Made by a program: the position numbers and the translations under genes | Notes under the pieces: generated by a model | Databases searched by the model: none | Told to the model about the DNA's origin: nothing | The model's input: only the letters and a program-made list of their open reading frames with translations | Assembly: GCA_014529385.2 (NCBI GenBank) | Contig: CM043963.1 | Coordinates: 97,540,412 to 97,604,411 of the forward strand | DNA length: 64,000 nucleotides | From: Adiantum capillus-veneris | Lineage: Eukaryota > Streptophyta > Polypodiopsida > Polypodiales > Pteridaceae | Direction of reading: 5' to 3' | Shown here: in pieces, positions 1 to 11,420 of the stretch | How the letters are laid out: the number at the start of each line of letters is the position of its first letter | Position numbering within the stretch: position 1 is the stretch's first letter

Positions 1-670
1 TGGAGCCTGATTTACCTTGTAATCTTCTGTGTGTAAAAGCGCACATTTGTAAGGCCCCCATTATGAGGAGAAGCCATCGTGCGTGAAGGAAAATCACTTT
101 TCGGAAACCAAAATTTTCACGGCGAAACATCAGGGGCAACTTTTTTTTCCCTCGCCGGAATATTATGGCCGGACGGTGGCCGGTGGCCGGTGGTCGGAAG
201 TCAATGACCGGTGGCCGGTGGCCGAATTCAAAAGCGGACTTGTCTTCTCAAGGGCGGCCACACATGGGCGGATTGAAGGGTCCGATTTGGACTTATCTAC
301 ACAAGGGCGGCTACACATGGTTGCCTCTCATGAGAGAGGGTAGCCCTTTTTGCCTATAAAAGGAGGCCATTTCTACACACATTTTATATAGTGTGAAGTT
401 GATGCAACAAGGTGAGTGTGAGGTGGTGAGAGTGAAGCAAGGCGGGAGCTCCATTAGGGATATAATCCCTTTGTAAACTACTTCTTGTTTTGAAGTACTA
501 AAGCCATTGAGTGGCTGCTTTCCCGTGGACGTAGCCCACATTGGGTGAACCACGTATATCGTGTGTACTCTCTCTCTCTCTACTCTATAATCTCTTGTGT
601 ATGTAAATCTATCTCTCTCCATTAAGTAATCTACTCAAATATCTATTTAGCTACGTCTTATTTCCTAACA
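1..670 (+). mobile_element. Ty1/copia LTR, 3' part (solo or 3' LTR)
   Basis: The right end closes with CTAACA at 665-670, the usual terminal sequence of plant Ty1/copia LTRs (TGTTAG...CTAACA). About 130 bases before the end is the typical copia R/U5 stretch: a pyrimidine-rich segment, a 'cgtggacgtagcccacattg' block (524-543), then 'gggtgaaccacgtatat' and a CT run. A TATA box (TATAAAAGG, 355-363) lies upstream, in the right place for U3. No TGTTAG start is in the window, so the left end lies outside or is lost. No initiator-tRNA primer site follows position 670, so this is a 3' LTR or a solo LTR. Two near-identical 'caagggcgg(c/t)(c/t)acacatgg' blocks and a short ccggtgg repeat sit in U3. The LTR abuts an open frame on the minus strand and appears inserted into it. 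Confidence 0.75.
355..363 (+). promoter_or_regulatory. TATA box of the copia LTR
   Basis: TATAAAAGG lies about 115-180 bases upstream of the conserved R/U5 block of the LTR, where the U3 promoter of a copia element is expected. Transcription would run rightward. Activity cannot be judged from sequence. Confidence 0.5.
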
Positions 671-3089
671 GTTTCGCCAACTTCAAGGTCTTCAAAAATC
701 TTAACTGTTACCATGCGTTCACCATTTAATTCTTCAATCAGGCAAATTGGTAGCTTCTTTGAAGGCCCACACGAAGAGCATTTGAAAATCAAACACTTCA
801 GTGCAAAAAAAATTGACCCGCTAGCCTTCGAGCATAAAACCGACTCCCAAAGCTTTGTAAGGCTAGGGCACTGATTTGTCTGAGCACTACATTTCAAATC
901 TGCACCACAAATATCACATTGACAACTACACTCTTTCCCATGCACACCATAAGAAATCTGCCTTATATGGTTTACAGCATCCCTCAAGAATGACATTTGA
1001 ATATGAGTGATACAACAGCAGCTGTAGCGATCTCGAAGCTTGCGTACAAAATAAGGTTTCAGCTTTTCAAATGTCCTTTGGTGAATTTGTACCTCTAGGT
1101 GACTCTATTTGAAGGCAAGAAAGAATTCTACTTGCATTAAATAATGATATTCATTACACTTATTGGAAAAATCATAACTTATTGTTGACATGCAAAATTG
1201 AGATCAATCTGGTGGGAGCTAGTATAAGAATGGTAACTGATACTTTTGTGATCAGTGGAAGGAGAAAAGTTACAAGAGCCTGAGTCTAATAGTAGAAAGC
1301 ACTCTAAGACCTGGTTGTTATCAGACTACCTAAGGGTAGTTGCCAGGCTAACAGTGGTAGCTACCAGGTTGACAGTGACAGCTACTAGGTTGACAAAGAT
1401 AGCTACCAATCCACCAGGATTTCCATGGCAAACTGGTAGCTTCCACCAAGATTGCCATGGTAGACTGGTAGCTTCCACCAGGATTGCATGGCAGAGTGGA
1501 ATCTATTACTCTCAAAATGGTAGCTAATATTTTGTAATGAGTGGAAGGAGAAAATTTACAAGAGCGTGAGTCTAATAGTAGGAAGCACTCTAAGACTTGT
1601 GGCTACCTTTACCATGAGTAGCACTGTAAGGCTGGTTGTTATCAGACTACCTAAGGGTAGCTACTAGGTTGACATTGATAGCTACCATGTTGACAGTGAT
1701 AAATACCAATCCACCAGGATTTCCATGGCAAACTGGTAGCTTCCACCAAGATTTCCATGACAGACTGGTAGCTTCCACCAGGATTGTATGCCATACTGGA
1801 AGCTATTACTCTCAGAGTGATAGCTCCAGCTAGCACTAGGATACTGATAGCTACCAAGTTGACAATAATAGCTAACAGTGCACCAATACTACCATGGCAA
1901 TCTGGTAGAAAGCACTATCAGACTAGTGGCTACCTTATCATGACTATGAGAATGTAAACTAGCAGGTTGAACGTGGTAGCCAACAAATTTACCAAGAACA
2001 CCATGGCAGATTTGTAGCAACCCCTATCAGACTAGTAGCTACCTTTACCGAGGACAACAAATTGACGCTACCAAAGTCTGATAGTGGTAACTATAAGGAT
2101 CACAATGGAAGCTACTAGTCATGTATAGTAAGCTACCTATTTGGTAGTGGTAGTTACTAGGTCTAAAGCAATGTGCAACAATAAACAAACTGTACAACAG
2201 TCAATTGAAATACAACCAAACCATTTCCATAATTGTCAATGAAAATAAGCTTGTAGTTACTCAAGAAGTCAAAACAAACTTGGGGTTGCTCAAGAAGATG
2301 CACTGGGTGTTTATCAAATACTTTGCGTGCAATACGCTTTCGACACACATTCTTTTTGCTGGGCGATACGCGAGTATTGTGAGTCCAGAATCTCACCATT
2401 GTGGCCTTCACTTCCTCTGTAATTACACTATTTGTGTATGGTTGTCGCCCACACAAATGCAATGGAAGTTCTGTATGATTATGTTTCAATCGAGATCTAG
2501 CTGCATAGAAGTTCCTTCAATGGATACCAAGAAGCCTTCATGCAACTGCTATATTTGGTTTTATGCTTGTGGAATTCATAACCATCATGATACTCTCCCG
2601 TTTAATAAACAACTCTGCCGAGCTTTTTGGTCTCTTGATTACCTTGATAGTGTTGTGCATTCCGTTAATCAATACCCTCTGCTCATCATTGGAAACCTCA
2701 CCTCCTGTAGATTGAATTTTCAGGTCTCTCAATGCTCGATGCTTGAGAATGCTCCATATGATTTCCTCCTTTGCCTTGTTGTCAAGACCCTCTGTGCACT
2801 GCTTGAAAAACTTGATCACTTGTGCAGTAATTTTGCGGTGCTGAAATTCATTAATATCAACCTGTTTAATTCTAGCTTCCCTTTCTTTGATTCTCTCGCG
2901 ATATAAGCGCTTTTGGTTTGCTTCATAATCCTTGACTACACTCTGTTTGCATGAGCTACACTTGATTGAGTCACAACAAAGGCATGTGCTACTTGTTAAA
3001 CTCACAACATCCTCAACTGGAATGATTTCCACCATCTTGTGAGTCTTTGAGAGGTGGAAAGAGGATGCCAAAGTGGGTACCCTGTCCAA
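671..3089 (-). pseudogene. Decayed Cys-rich gene of an uncharacterised, probably transposon-borne family
   Basis: Read on the minus strand from 3089 downward. The first block (3089-2538) has paired cysteines (CLCCDSIKCSSC) and then a highly charged, probably coiled-coil segment. After two in-frame stops comes a second block (2489-2163) with 'ITEEVKATMVRFWTHNTRVS' followed by a Lys/Arg-rich stretch. A 1-kb block of minisatellite then interrupts the frame. A third block (about 1105-671) has 'FEKLKPYFVRKLRDRYSCCC', a His, and a second cysteine cluster (CSCQCDICGADLKC). Similar block orders occur, as far as I recall, in uncharacterised transposon-like proteins of animals and non-seed plants, but I cannot name the family. 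The C terminus is cut by the copia LTR at 670. The 233-residue plus-strand ORF at 2205-2906 is a shadow of this gene. Confidence 0.5.
1140..2165. repeat. Minisatellite block with a ~300-bp tandem duplication
   Basis: The stretch is built of variants of 'ggtagctaccaggttgacagtg' and 'ggtagcttccaccaggatt'. A larger unit is repeated: 'gtggaaggagaaaa(g/t)ttacaagagc' plus about 280 following bases at about 1255-1530 recurs at about 1540-1840. GGTAGCTACC is self-complementary. The block sits inside the decayed gene at 671-3089 and splits its second and third conserved blocks. Confidence 0.75.
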
Positions 3090-4685
3090 AGATAAGCCCT
3101 AAACACCAACTAGGGATTCGCATGCAATGTGTGTGTGTATGTGTGTAGCAGTTTTAAATATATATAAATATACGCAAACGAACACTAACTGTTCACAGAC
3201 TAACAATTCTAGAAAAGTACAGTGGCTTTGCACAATAATTTATTTGCAGTTGAAAATAAATTTTGTACAAGGTAATGAAGATAACAAGATATGGTTCAAG
3301 AATCCATAAACCCAAAGTCTGGGATAATTTGCGTCACACTAAGAGAACCTCCATTTGTTAAGAACTGGACATTTTAATCAAGGAAGGTAGCCCTCACCTG
3401 CACCCATAGCCACAAGAAAACTATTCGTTAGTACGTGACTGTACGTAGGTGATGCAGGGCATCCCAGTTGTTATCCATGTCACCTTAAAAAAAACCATAG
3501 TTCTTAACTAGTATATTGTTCATTTTTGAAAAAACCTTTCTTCTGCATTTTTGCCAATCTGATAAAGGAAAGTGAACACCCATAAAGTAGCTATGTATCT
3601 GTTTATTCCTCAATTTTATATATATATATATATATCTCTTTGTTTTTAAAAAACATTCTTTGATACACTTAAGTTTTTAGGAAAAACGAAAAACTTCTTT
3701 TTAAATCCGATTGGAGAGAATTTCACTCAATATCGGTAGGCAAAGTTAATCTCAAGCCATACCACAGCTCAATTAAGGACAACCTCATCCTTGTGGTTTG
3801 AAGTATAGAAAAAAACAATCTTTTAGAACAGATCCTACTTTAAGAACCCATTTTATAAGCACCCTGAGATACCTTCAAAAAAGATCATCTAAGAATTTAC
3901 AAATTTATAAACCTGAGTACACTCCCCTTTTTTTTAAAATGATTTTTATATTTTATATATATATATATATAAACCTTATTTCTCAAGAAATATCTATGCT
4001 TATCATGTCATGTCTGTCATACTGTATCCCAAGCCAGATAAAACTGTTTTTTTTTTTTAAACATAAAGCCCTAGATGAGTCAGTCCTTCTATCAGACTCA
4101 TACCTGGTCCGAGAAAGATACGACAAAAGATTAACCAGAAAAGATCAGTATAAAGGGAATTATATGACTTTCCTTATAATACCAAGGCCTTTATAACCAA
4201 CTTCTAGAAGCTTTTTTGTATATACTGCAAGATGCTAGGTAAGAGTCAGTTCATATATACTTGAGTGAAATTAGGAAGCCATCAAATTTTATAGAATAGC
4301 CGAGGTTCAAAACCAGCCAAGCCCTTCAGAACTCAATCACCATGTTGAAGTAATGGTAAGTCACCGAACACTATCACTAAACATCATGTTGAAAAAAACT
4401 CAAGTATCTTGGAACCAGCTTAATCAATCCGGTATGTGTTGCCACACTTTAGCTCCATAGACAATCCGGCATGTGTTGCCACTCTTTATCAATCTAGTAA
4501 GTGTTGCAACTCTTAGCATTATAACAAATAAGAGAAAGAGCAACATAACAGAAGCTAGTACTAAGTAAATACAAAATAGCTTTTAGCTGATTCGGTGAGA
4601 TAAGCATCTGCTCTAAAAAACAAATTCGATCTTACCAGTAGGAGATGTAATATGGTAAAAATGGTTAAGTCAATTTATGAACCAA
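3090..4685. other. AT-rich spacer with short simple repeats; no gene seen
   Basis: No frame here resembles a known protein. It contains TA runs (3619-3634, 3955-3971), a T run near 4050, and three degraded copies of an '(a)atccggtatgtgttgccac' motif between 4429 and 4515. If the Ty3 remnant at 4.7-8.8 kb were complete its pol gene would lie here, but no protease, RT or integrase motif is visible. Confidence 0.5.
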
Positions 4686-4689
4686 GTGG

Positions 4690-6207
4690 CAGCATCATCC
4701 TCTAGGGTTAGTCCAAACCCTGCAAATTGGGTAGGAAAATCTAACACCTCTTCAGGTCTAATTACACGCACAAAGGCTGCTACATGATCTCTTGGGTCTC
4801 TGCTTCCTGTGTATTTCTTGTTTACCCATTTTTGCACTTCAGAATGTTTAATTCTTCAATGGTCTACAAACCTCATCATTGGATCTCCCCGTCCTAGTCG
4901 ATATAACTCCTCAGGCCTTCTATAATAGGCTGGTTCCTCTCCCAATGGTGCTCCTAAGCCATAATTTCTAACGGTTCTCGCTGGAGGTGGCTCTTCTCTT
5001 CGAACTCGTTCTATGGGTGGTCCTCCAGGCTGTGTCAACCCTTGAGTCTTTGGCTTACTCTCTGCCTGATACCTTGAATAGAGTGGTGGTTCTTGCAAAT
5101 CCCTGAGCCCTCGTGCGGCTTGATAACCATCTCGGTTTCGGTCTAGTTCCATTGTTGCACTCTGTTGAAGCCATGCCTTCAATGATGGCTAGTTTGCTAG
5201 TTGGTCTTGGTTGTTGAATGCTTGCGGTCAGGTGGAATGTGAGGTTGTGTCATACTCATCTGAAAAAGGATTCGTTGACTTGCTTGGGGTGTAGGTGGAT
5301 CTGTGCACTTCCTCAGGGGCATATGCTGATGCTCCTGGACCTGTTGCCCTCTCTACCTCCTCTGGGAGAATACGTTGGTATTCTCACCCGTATCTCTACC
5401 TCCTGGACCTGTTGCCCTCTCTACCTCCTCTGGGAGAATACGTTGGTATTCTCGCCCGTATCTATCAACAAAAACTATGCCCTTCCCCGTAGCAGTTTCA
5501 TAAGAGAATAAGTGAAGAACCTTGTCTTTGCTTAATTCTTTTACGTATGGTTCTTTGCTGCAAAAGTAAGAGACTATACCCTCACTCTCATGTTTGTAGA
5601 TTCCCACGTTCTCGTTATAAGTTGGAACCCTGGTTGTTTTCTTATCATACATAAAAATAGCTCCAGGCCGATCAATGTTTGGTGGCGGTTCTTGAGTTTC
5701 TGAAACCATTTTCCTTTTCACCACGTTATCTCCATATCTGTTGTAATCTTCAGGGTTACTAACTATTAAATAGTGGTTCCCCTTTTCATCTCGGAATCTA
5801 TCTCCATCATCATAGACTTGGATTATCTCCAATCTTTGAGCTGGCCTCTCTTCGATACAAATGCACTTGCGGCCTCGATAGTTAGAATAGACTAGGGATC
5901 CTCTCGAATTTGTTCCCTCTAAGAAGATCACTGTGAGCTTGGAATCATTTAAAGGATTTCGGGAGGTGCTTCCTCCTCGCATAGGTCCATCATAGGTGAA
6001 ACCTCATGGCTGTTGACTACCCATCATGAAGAAAGATTTGTCTGATGAAGTGTCAGTATCACTACCTTCCTCAATAATCGGTGCTAGCGGATCTAGCCTT
6101 GCCTGAGTTACACTCTCTTCGATGGACACTAAGCTACCTTGGTCACCTGCCACCTTCTGGTCTCTAACAATGTATCTTCCTGATCTTAAATTCATCAAAC
6201 TTATCAA
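4690..6207 (-). pseudogene. Ty3-type gag polyprotein, broken
   Basis: The N-terminal block (6207-6004) contains 'MNLRSGRYIV' and an acidic Ser/Asp stretch. A 209-residue block (5982-5353) follows, rich in charged residues and without a domain I recognise. The third block (5182-4690) has a Pro/Arg-rich linker, a stop, then 'YTGSRDPRDHVAAFVRVI' and 'DDAATWFIN', which match the start of the retrotransposon gag (capsid) domain in spacing and residues. The frame is broken by a stop after 6004, by the 68-bp-period tandem duplication near 5333-5463 (68 is not a multiple of three), and by stops at about 4858 and 4690. No zinc knuckle is seen, so the C-terminal half is missing. Confidence 0.6.
5333..5463. 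repeat. Tandem duplication, 68-bp spacing, inside gag
   Basis: The block beginning 'tcctggacctgttgccctct' at 5333 recurs at 5401 and matches for about 62 bases with one difference, then diverges. The 68-base offset shifts the reading frame of gag by two, which accounts for the frame change here. Confidence 0.85.
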
Positions 6208-7960
6208 TGCAATTTATCACAAATCCAACCACTCACGTGGCAAAGGGTCAGTTTCTGCACAACTTCTTGCTTTGTTGCTGAATATACCTGTACACAAGCG
6301 TTTTAATTTCGGCAATCGAATCAAAGCATTTATCTGCTAGAGGTTATCTTAGTAATGATTGGTATAACTGGAGAGTTAATCTCAACCACTAGTGTATTTT
6401 ATACACTGCTGATGTTCTGGATTAGGTCTGCTAATCTGAAACAGTACTGTCCTCAGATGTTGGTCAATTTACACAAAAAAGTCTGAATTCAGTCTTTGCT
6501 TCGTCAAATGGGCAAACAAGGTCCAATTTCACTTCTGAAAGAAGTTCTGGCCAAATGGAATTTCATTGTCTATGCCAGGTCAAATTTTCTTTGCAGTATG
6601 CCCCAATAGACATCCTACGCGTAGGATGTCTCCTGCTGTGTTTTGCCTGGATTTTTGCACTGTTGTTTTCCTTTGTTGTGTTGAGCTTACAACTGCTTTT
6701 ACTTTTTGAATTGGACACTTATTAGCTGGTCAACGAGTCAGAAATCTGTGCCGACAGCCAGTTGCTGATATTGATCAGTCTAATCAACTCCAATTTGGAC
6801 CAAAATTGACTAGGAGGCTTGCCTTAGGCTATATAACACCCTACTATGCTCAAAGTCAAAGTCTGGCTTCAATTTCTTGCATTAGACATCCTACGCGTAG
6901 GATGTCTTTTTTCATCAGAATGGCTTCAAACTCAAAGCCCAGGCTCCCCTTGAGTTCCTGATCACTTTGGTATACTCAAAATTTGGTTTGCAGTCTAAAA
7001 TCACTCAGAAGACATCCTACGCGTAGGATGTCTTTTTGGCCTGTTTGACCCTAGACTTATCCCACAGCTTCCCCTTGATGTTAGTAACCCAGTGGTATGC
7101 TTAGATTTTGGTTTGGATGTCAAAAATCCCAAATTTCAGTTGTTCTTGCCTTTTTTAGTCAAAAGTGCTAAAGTCCGCTTTGAATCCAATTTTTTCACCC
7201 CAATGAGGTGAAACCCCTTTCAGTCACTCAATATATCATGCAAGACATGCTCATGCAGCCATCTAATGGTTTTGGTCTCAAAATAATGTTTTGGCACTAT
7301 TTGGGTAGGATGTCTGGCAATTTCAGTCTATCTGGCCTTATCCTGTCAAGATATGACCAAATTTCCACTTTCCAGTTGAAATTAGGGTAAACCCTACCTT
7401 CTGAACACACTGGTCAACTCAAAATCCCAAAATTCCTCCCAGATTAGCTTAAAATTAAATTTTTTTCTGACAGGAATGCTCCTTATGCGCTGTAGATCTA
7501 TCAGAAACACTCACGGTAACTTTTGGACTTCAATTAGGCCTTCAAACACACTTTTGCGTCTTTTACAAACTTGTAATGACTTTACCAAGCAAGTGTACAT
7601 GCATGAAATTCTCTAGATCCTGAATCATGATGTTCTACTTACTCTACTCCTACCTATCATGTTAAATGGTGATAATGATGTTTTTGGTTGCTTTTTGGCC
7701 TCTCCGGACTCTCAAGCTCTCCTCTCACCGCTTCTACCACTCCAACTCCTACTCTAGAACTCGACTACCACCTAAAACTACCTAAGTCTACCTCATCTAC
7801 CTAAGTTGAAGGATCTAGGCCAGACACGCTTCCTAGACTCCCTCTAAGACCTAGAGAGTCCTCCACCCTCTGATCCTATCTAAATGTAAAGCGAGACTCT
7901 TGGCAAGCCAAAAATCCCAATCCTCAAGGATTAGTCTCGGTCACCTACCTAAGGTTTTTG
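6208..7960 (-). other. Long untranslated leader of the Ty3 element
   Basis: About 1.75 kb between the primer-binding site and the first gag codons has no open frame of interest on either strand. Its notable content is three identical 24-bp perfect palindromes plus one half site. This is the expected position of packaging and dimerisation signals in retroelement RNA. Confidence 0.5.
6608..7033. repeat. Three copies of a perfect 24-bp palindrome
   Basis: The sequence has left arm AGACATCCTACG joined directly to its reverse complement, CGTAGGATGTCT. It occurs without a mismatch at 6608-6631, 6884-6907 and 7010-7033. A half site (gtaggatgtct) is at about 7305-7315. The flanking sequences of the three copies differ, so this is not simply a larger tandem repeat. 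In RNA each copy could form a 12-bp hairpin or pair between two molecules. Confidence 0.95.
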
Positions 7961-7978
7961 TCCCCGGCAGCGGCGCCA
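7961..7978 (-). promoter_or_regulatory. Primer-binding site of the Ty3 element
   Basis: On the minus strand the 18 bases read TGGCGCCGCTGCCGGGGA, one base after the LTR end. This is close to the well-known plant Ty3 PBS of the tRNA-Asp type (TGGCGCCGTTGCCGGGGA, from memory), with one difference. It fixes the element's orientation and LTR boundary. Confidence 0.85.
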
Positions 7979-8830
7979 ATGTTGGACGGATACGCCGCGA
8001 CGAGCGTCAGCACAGCGAGAACTCACCTAACATGTAATGTCAGCTAAGGATGAAGCTCGACACGCAGGCGCGTGGAAGCAAGCATAAGGTGTCAACCTAC
8101 ACTCGACCGACTCCTAACTAATTCCTACAGAGGTCTGTACCAATTGTCTAAGTCACAGCCTTCAAGAGTGCATAAGAGGAAACTTCCTACAACGCTTTCT
8201 AGAGCCGAACACCCATCAAACAATCTCGAAACACCATAGAACTTGAAGGAGACCCTACTAATACCAATAGATCGCTCTCCCTAAGGTCTATGAACCAAAA
8301 TCACGACCCAAAACACCTGGTGCAGAAACACATAAGATGTCTGGCCGAAATCTACAGGTCTTCGTTTCCGAAATCTAAAGTGCCTAATGTGTAGTTCTAC
8401 TCAATGTGAACGTGTGGATATGTTGCAATGCAAAATCGGACAACGTATGCTCACCCAAACACCCGATAAAGCTCGTAGAAGGAGCTCGCAAAACTAGAAC
8501 GTATGCGCGCAATGTAGGTATCGGCGCGTAGCTCTCGTCGGGGGCAACACACTGCACTTCTTCGCACTTAGTTCCGACCACTGGAGCACACGTAGCGTCA
8601 AGATGAAACTCACACTCTCTCTCTCTCGTACACAGTACGCTCACTCACAGACTTCAAAACTTGTTTTAAAATGACAAAAGGTTTTTTCATTAAGGTCAAA
8701 AAGTGGTATATATACCTTACAATTTCTCAAACCCTAAAGTTCCAAAATCAACCATCTACTCAATCTAACTATCAAAACTGGGATACAATCTGGAAACTTC
8801 TGTAAGTCCCAATAATTACAAGGTGAAAAA

Positions 8831-9999
8831 TCAGGTTTTCTTTAATGAATGAATAATTACAAAAATAATAATCCTCCGAGTAGTTACTACCGTGGGGTGT
8901 GTCTTGCTTCTAACAGTGAGGTGCAGTCTTCGGGTCCAAGAATGTAGAGTTTGAAGTGCTAAAGGAGCAGGTCCAAACGGCTCATTAAATCGAGCTATGG
9001 AGCCCAAGTTATTGAAGGTTGACGGTTCAGTGTGTTGCAGATTCTTGCCGGACAGGGCAGCTAGGGACAGGTGGTCCAAGTGGAAGTCAAGGTACAAGTG
9101 TGTAGTGCCCAATTTATGGAGCCTACACATCTTTTCAGATTGCATATAGGAGCCACAGATTGTATTTTATGGCTAGTTGAATTTTTGCAGGGGGCTAGGT
9201 TCTCACCACATGGGGAATCAGGCCATCTAGCGTCTTTTGAGCCTCGACAAGGTTCTAGAGCAGGGTATGTATCATACAGACTCAGCAAGAATTGACGACT
9301 CACCTAACCGAGTAGCGGTGGTGGAGATATTGAAGGTCATTGTTGGGAGCATTTGATGGAGGAGTGCATAAAGATGTTTTTTGTCGGTTTTTAGTGGCCT
9401 TGATTTACAGCTTGGGGAGCTCAAAATGCGACAGGGATTGGCAAGTTGGGAGCCGGGGATATGAGCTTGGGACTGGGCCTTGTAGCTCTGAAATTGGGTC
9501 TGTGAGCAGGAGGAGTTGGGATGAAGTTGGCATCCCAAAAGGGGGGATTTCCCTCATAAAATGAGACGCTTTGAAGGCATTTGAAAGGAAACTGACGAGG
9601 GACTGCCACGTGTCCGGGTAAAAACCCACATGCAATGAAGCCGACAGACAGTTGGGACAGCAGGGCCGTGAGCCCTTTGTAAATCATGAGGTGGAGTGAG
9701 ATCTCCCTTGGCGTGAAGCTATGGCGGCCCGCTCAGGGCGCTGCGTTCATGGCGGTGTTGGGTTTTGTTGGTAGAGGCGGCGATAGGGCCAAACGGCCGG
9801 CGTCCGGTGGCGCTGTCGGCCAGTGGAAGTTTATGGTGACATGGCACCCACCATGGGCTAGTTCCCACTATCGGGGGATAATTATGCGAAAGGTGAGCCG
9901 GGAAGGCGCCGGGCCCCTGGCTGTGAGAGGTGCGGGCGAAAAGAGTTGCAATAGACACAATTAACGGGAACAAAGCTCAAAATAGACAATTTAGCTTAA
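8831..9999. other. GC-richer unique sequence; no gene recognised
   Basis: Several overlapping short ORFs on both strands are mutually exclusive and have no recognisable motif. Higher GC around 9.7-9.95 kb may reflect part of a long LTR U3, but no second copy exists in the window to test this. Confidence 0.3.
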
Positions 10000-10700
10000 G
10001 CCTAATAAACAACAGTATCCCTGCTTAATCAAATGTTAAAGGAAATGTTCATGCTCTTTACAAGGTTAACTTGTCTCAATCTACGTGATAATCAAGACGA
10101 TCAGTAGGAACTGCCTTGGACTTACTTCTGCCTTCAACTCCAATGGCCTTGGTTGGCCCAATTCAATTTATGGGTGCCGGCTTAATACCGGATTAACGGC
10201 TTGGAGATTATGGCTTGGAGAGCTTAAGATTATGGCTTGGGCGAGATTAATATTAGGCTTGGGTTAAGAGTTTGTGATTAGGCACGGCTTAAGGAAGCTT
10301 CATGAAATTCGGCTTAACCTGGCTTGGCTTATGATTGAGGATTAAAGCTCAAGAGGATTTTGAATACCTTCGATTAGGCTTGGCTTATGAAGATAGAGAT
10401 TAGGCTTAGAGCTCGTTTCATCAAGGCTCAATGAAATCGAAGCTTTGGCTTAGCTTGAGAAAAGATTAGAAATCCTATCTTAGGCTTATGTTGATCCAAG
10501 AAGGTTCGGCTTAAGAGGGCGAGATCAAGCTTGGCTAATCAGTGTTAAGAATTTTGGCTTGGTTTAAGGAGATTAAGATTAGCTCAGTTTAAGGAGAGCT
10601 TAAGAAATTCGGGTTTAGGCTTTTTCTCCCCAGAGAGAGAGCTCATTAAAGGAGAAGAGGATTCTAAAAAGAAACACTAGAGAGCTTAAGAGAGCCACAT
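10000..10700. repeat. Degenerate short-motif repeat (ggctta / gattaggctt)
   Basis: The stretch is dominated by variants of 'ggcttaag', 'gattaggcttggctta' and 'gagcttaagatta' at irregular spacing. There is no clear fixed period and no open frame. Such A/G-and-T-rich decay is typical of old LTR or subterminal DNA. Confidence 0.55.
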
Positions 10701-11149
10701 CTTTCCCCTTTTATACTTTGCATGAGCCAAGTTCCTTGCTAAAAGGAGCCTAGGCACCGATTAGCGATGTCGCTAATGGGTACCCCCCGATGACATGGCA
10801 GGTGGATTCTGAGTTGCTCGAAAACCAGCCCCGCTGGTGCCAAAAATCAGCGCGAGGAGCTCCTGAGCAAGTTACGATTCTACGGCGAGCTCATCCGAGG
10901 CGTCTTTCGGCTTGTACGAGCCCGTCTCCTTCCTCACACGCTGCCGTTGCGGTTCTGCTCGCCATGCCCCTCTTTTGTTCACACCCTTTTTCCTTTTTCT
11001 TTTAGTTAGGGTGGCCCTTAAATTAGGCCCTTGGGCGGCCGGTCTTAAAGGGCGGGCGGCCTTTGGCTTGCAAGGCACCATATTTGGTACACATTTCGGC
11101 CGAGCAAGCATCACATTCGAGCATACATGACGGCCATGCAATGTTTTGC
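10701..11149. other. Unassigned sequence with a short palindrome
   Basis: Contains 'ttagcgatgtcgctaa' (10761-10776), two 7-base arms around TG. The core agcgatgtcgct recurs at about 11996-12007. The minus-strand open frame over 10872-11150 is out of register with the PPR similarity further along and has no motif of its own. Confidence 0.3.
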
Positions 11150-11420
11150 AAAAAGGCTTCATGTTCGGTACACATGTCGGCCAAGGCAATGCCAAGCACA
11201 ACATCTCACTTAAGCAGTCTCTGCCAACAATCTCATCATGAATGTGCTTTCCTTTTTCAATGGCTTCAATCACACTGCAAGCTTCCAAAATACCCATATA
11301 CGCCACTCTGATACAATATCGGGCAAGGCATTGGTAAGCAGAACACCTTTCCCCTAGTAGCCCCGTCAAGCAACCTCATCATGAAATTTGTTGCTTCTAC
11401 TGCGTTCCAAACCCTGGCTG
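11050..11420 (-). pseudogene. Pentatricopeptide-repeat (PPR) gene fragment
   Basis: Read on the minus strand from about 11,410: 'KFHDEVA.RG' and 'VLLTNALPDIVSEW', then 'YMGILEACSVIEAIEKGKHI' and 'HDEIVGRD', then (one frame shifted) 'LADMCTEHEAF' and a degraded 'SAEMCTKYGA'. These match successive repeats of plant PPR proteins of the P-L-S type, where units read roughly 'ILKACS.I.AIEKGKQIHDE' and 'NALVDMYAKCG'. PPR proteins bind organellar RNA. At least three repeats are visible with stops and frameshifts, and no start or complete domain, so this is a relic, perhaps carried by a mobile element. Confidence 0.65.

Larger units (their letters stand above)
4686..8830 (-). mobile_element. 5' half of a Ty3-type LTR retrotransposon (LTR, PBS, leader, gag)
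   Basis: Read on the minus strand, the order is LTR end (at 7980), tRNA primer site (7978-7961), a 1.75-kb untranslated leader, then a broken gag (6207-4690). The pol region and 3' LTR are missing. The LTR terminus facing the PBS reads CCGTCCAACA on the minus strand. A TATA-like 'ggtatatatacc' is at about 8705-8716, so U3 lies beyond it. I could not find the outer LTR end; 8830 is nominal, and U3 could reach further into the unexplained sequence up to about 9.97 kb. The very long leader before gag resembles large plant Ty3 elements. Confidence 0.65.

Noticed and set aside
2205..2906. 233-codon plus-strand ORF
   Set aside because: It is antisense to a minus-strand frame with recognisable conserved blocks and has no motif itself.
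9686..9964. 92-codon Gly/Arg-rich plus-strand ORF
   Set aside because: Overlaps an equally long antisense ORF; GC-rich composition alone explains both.
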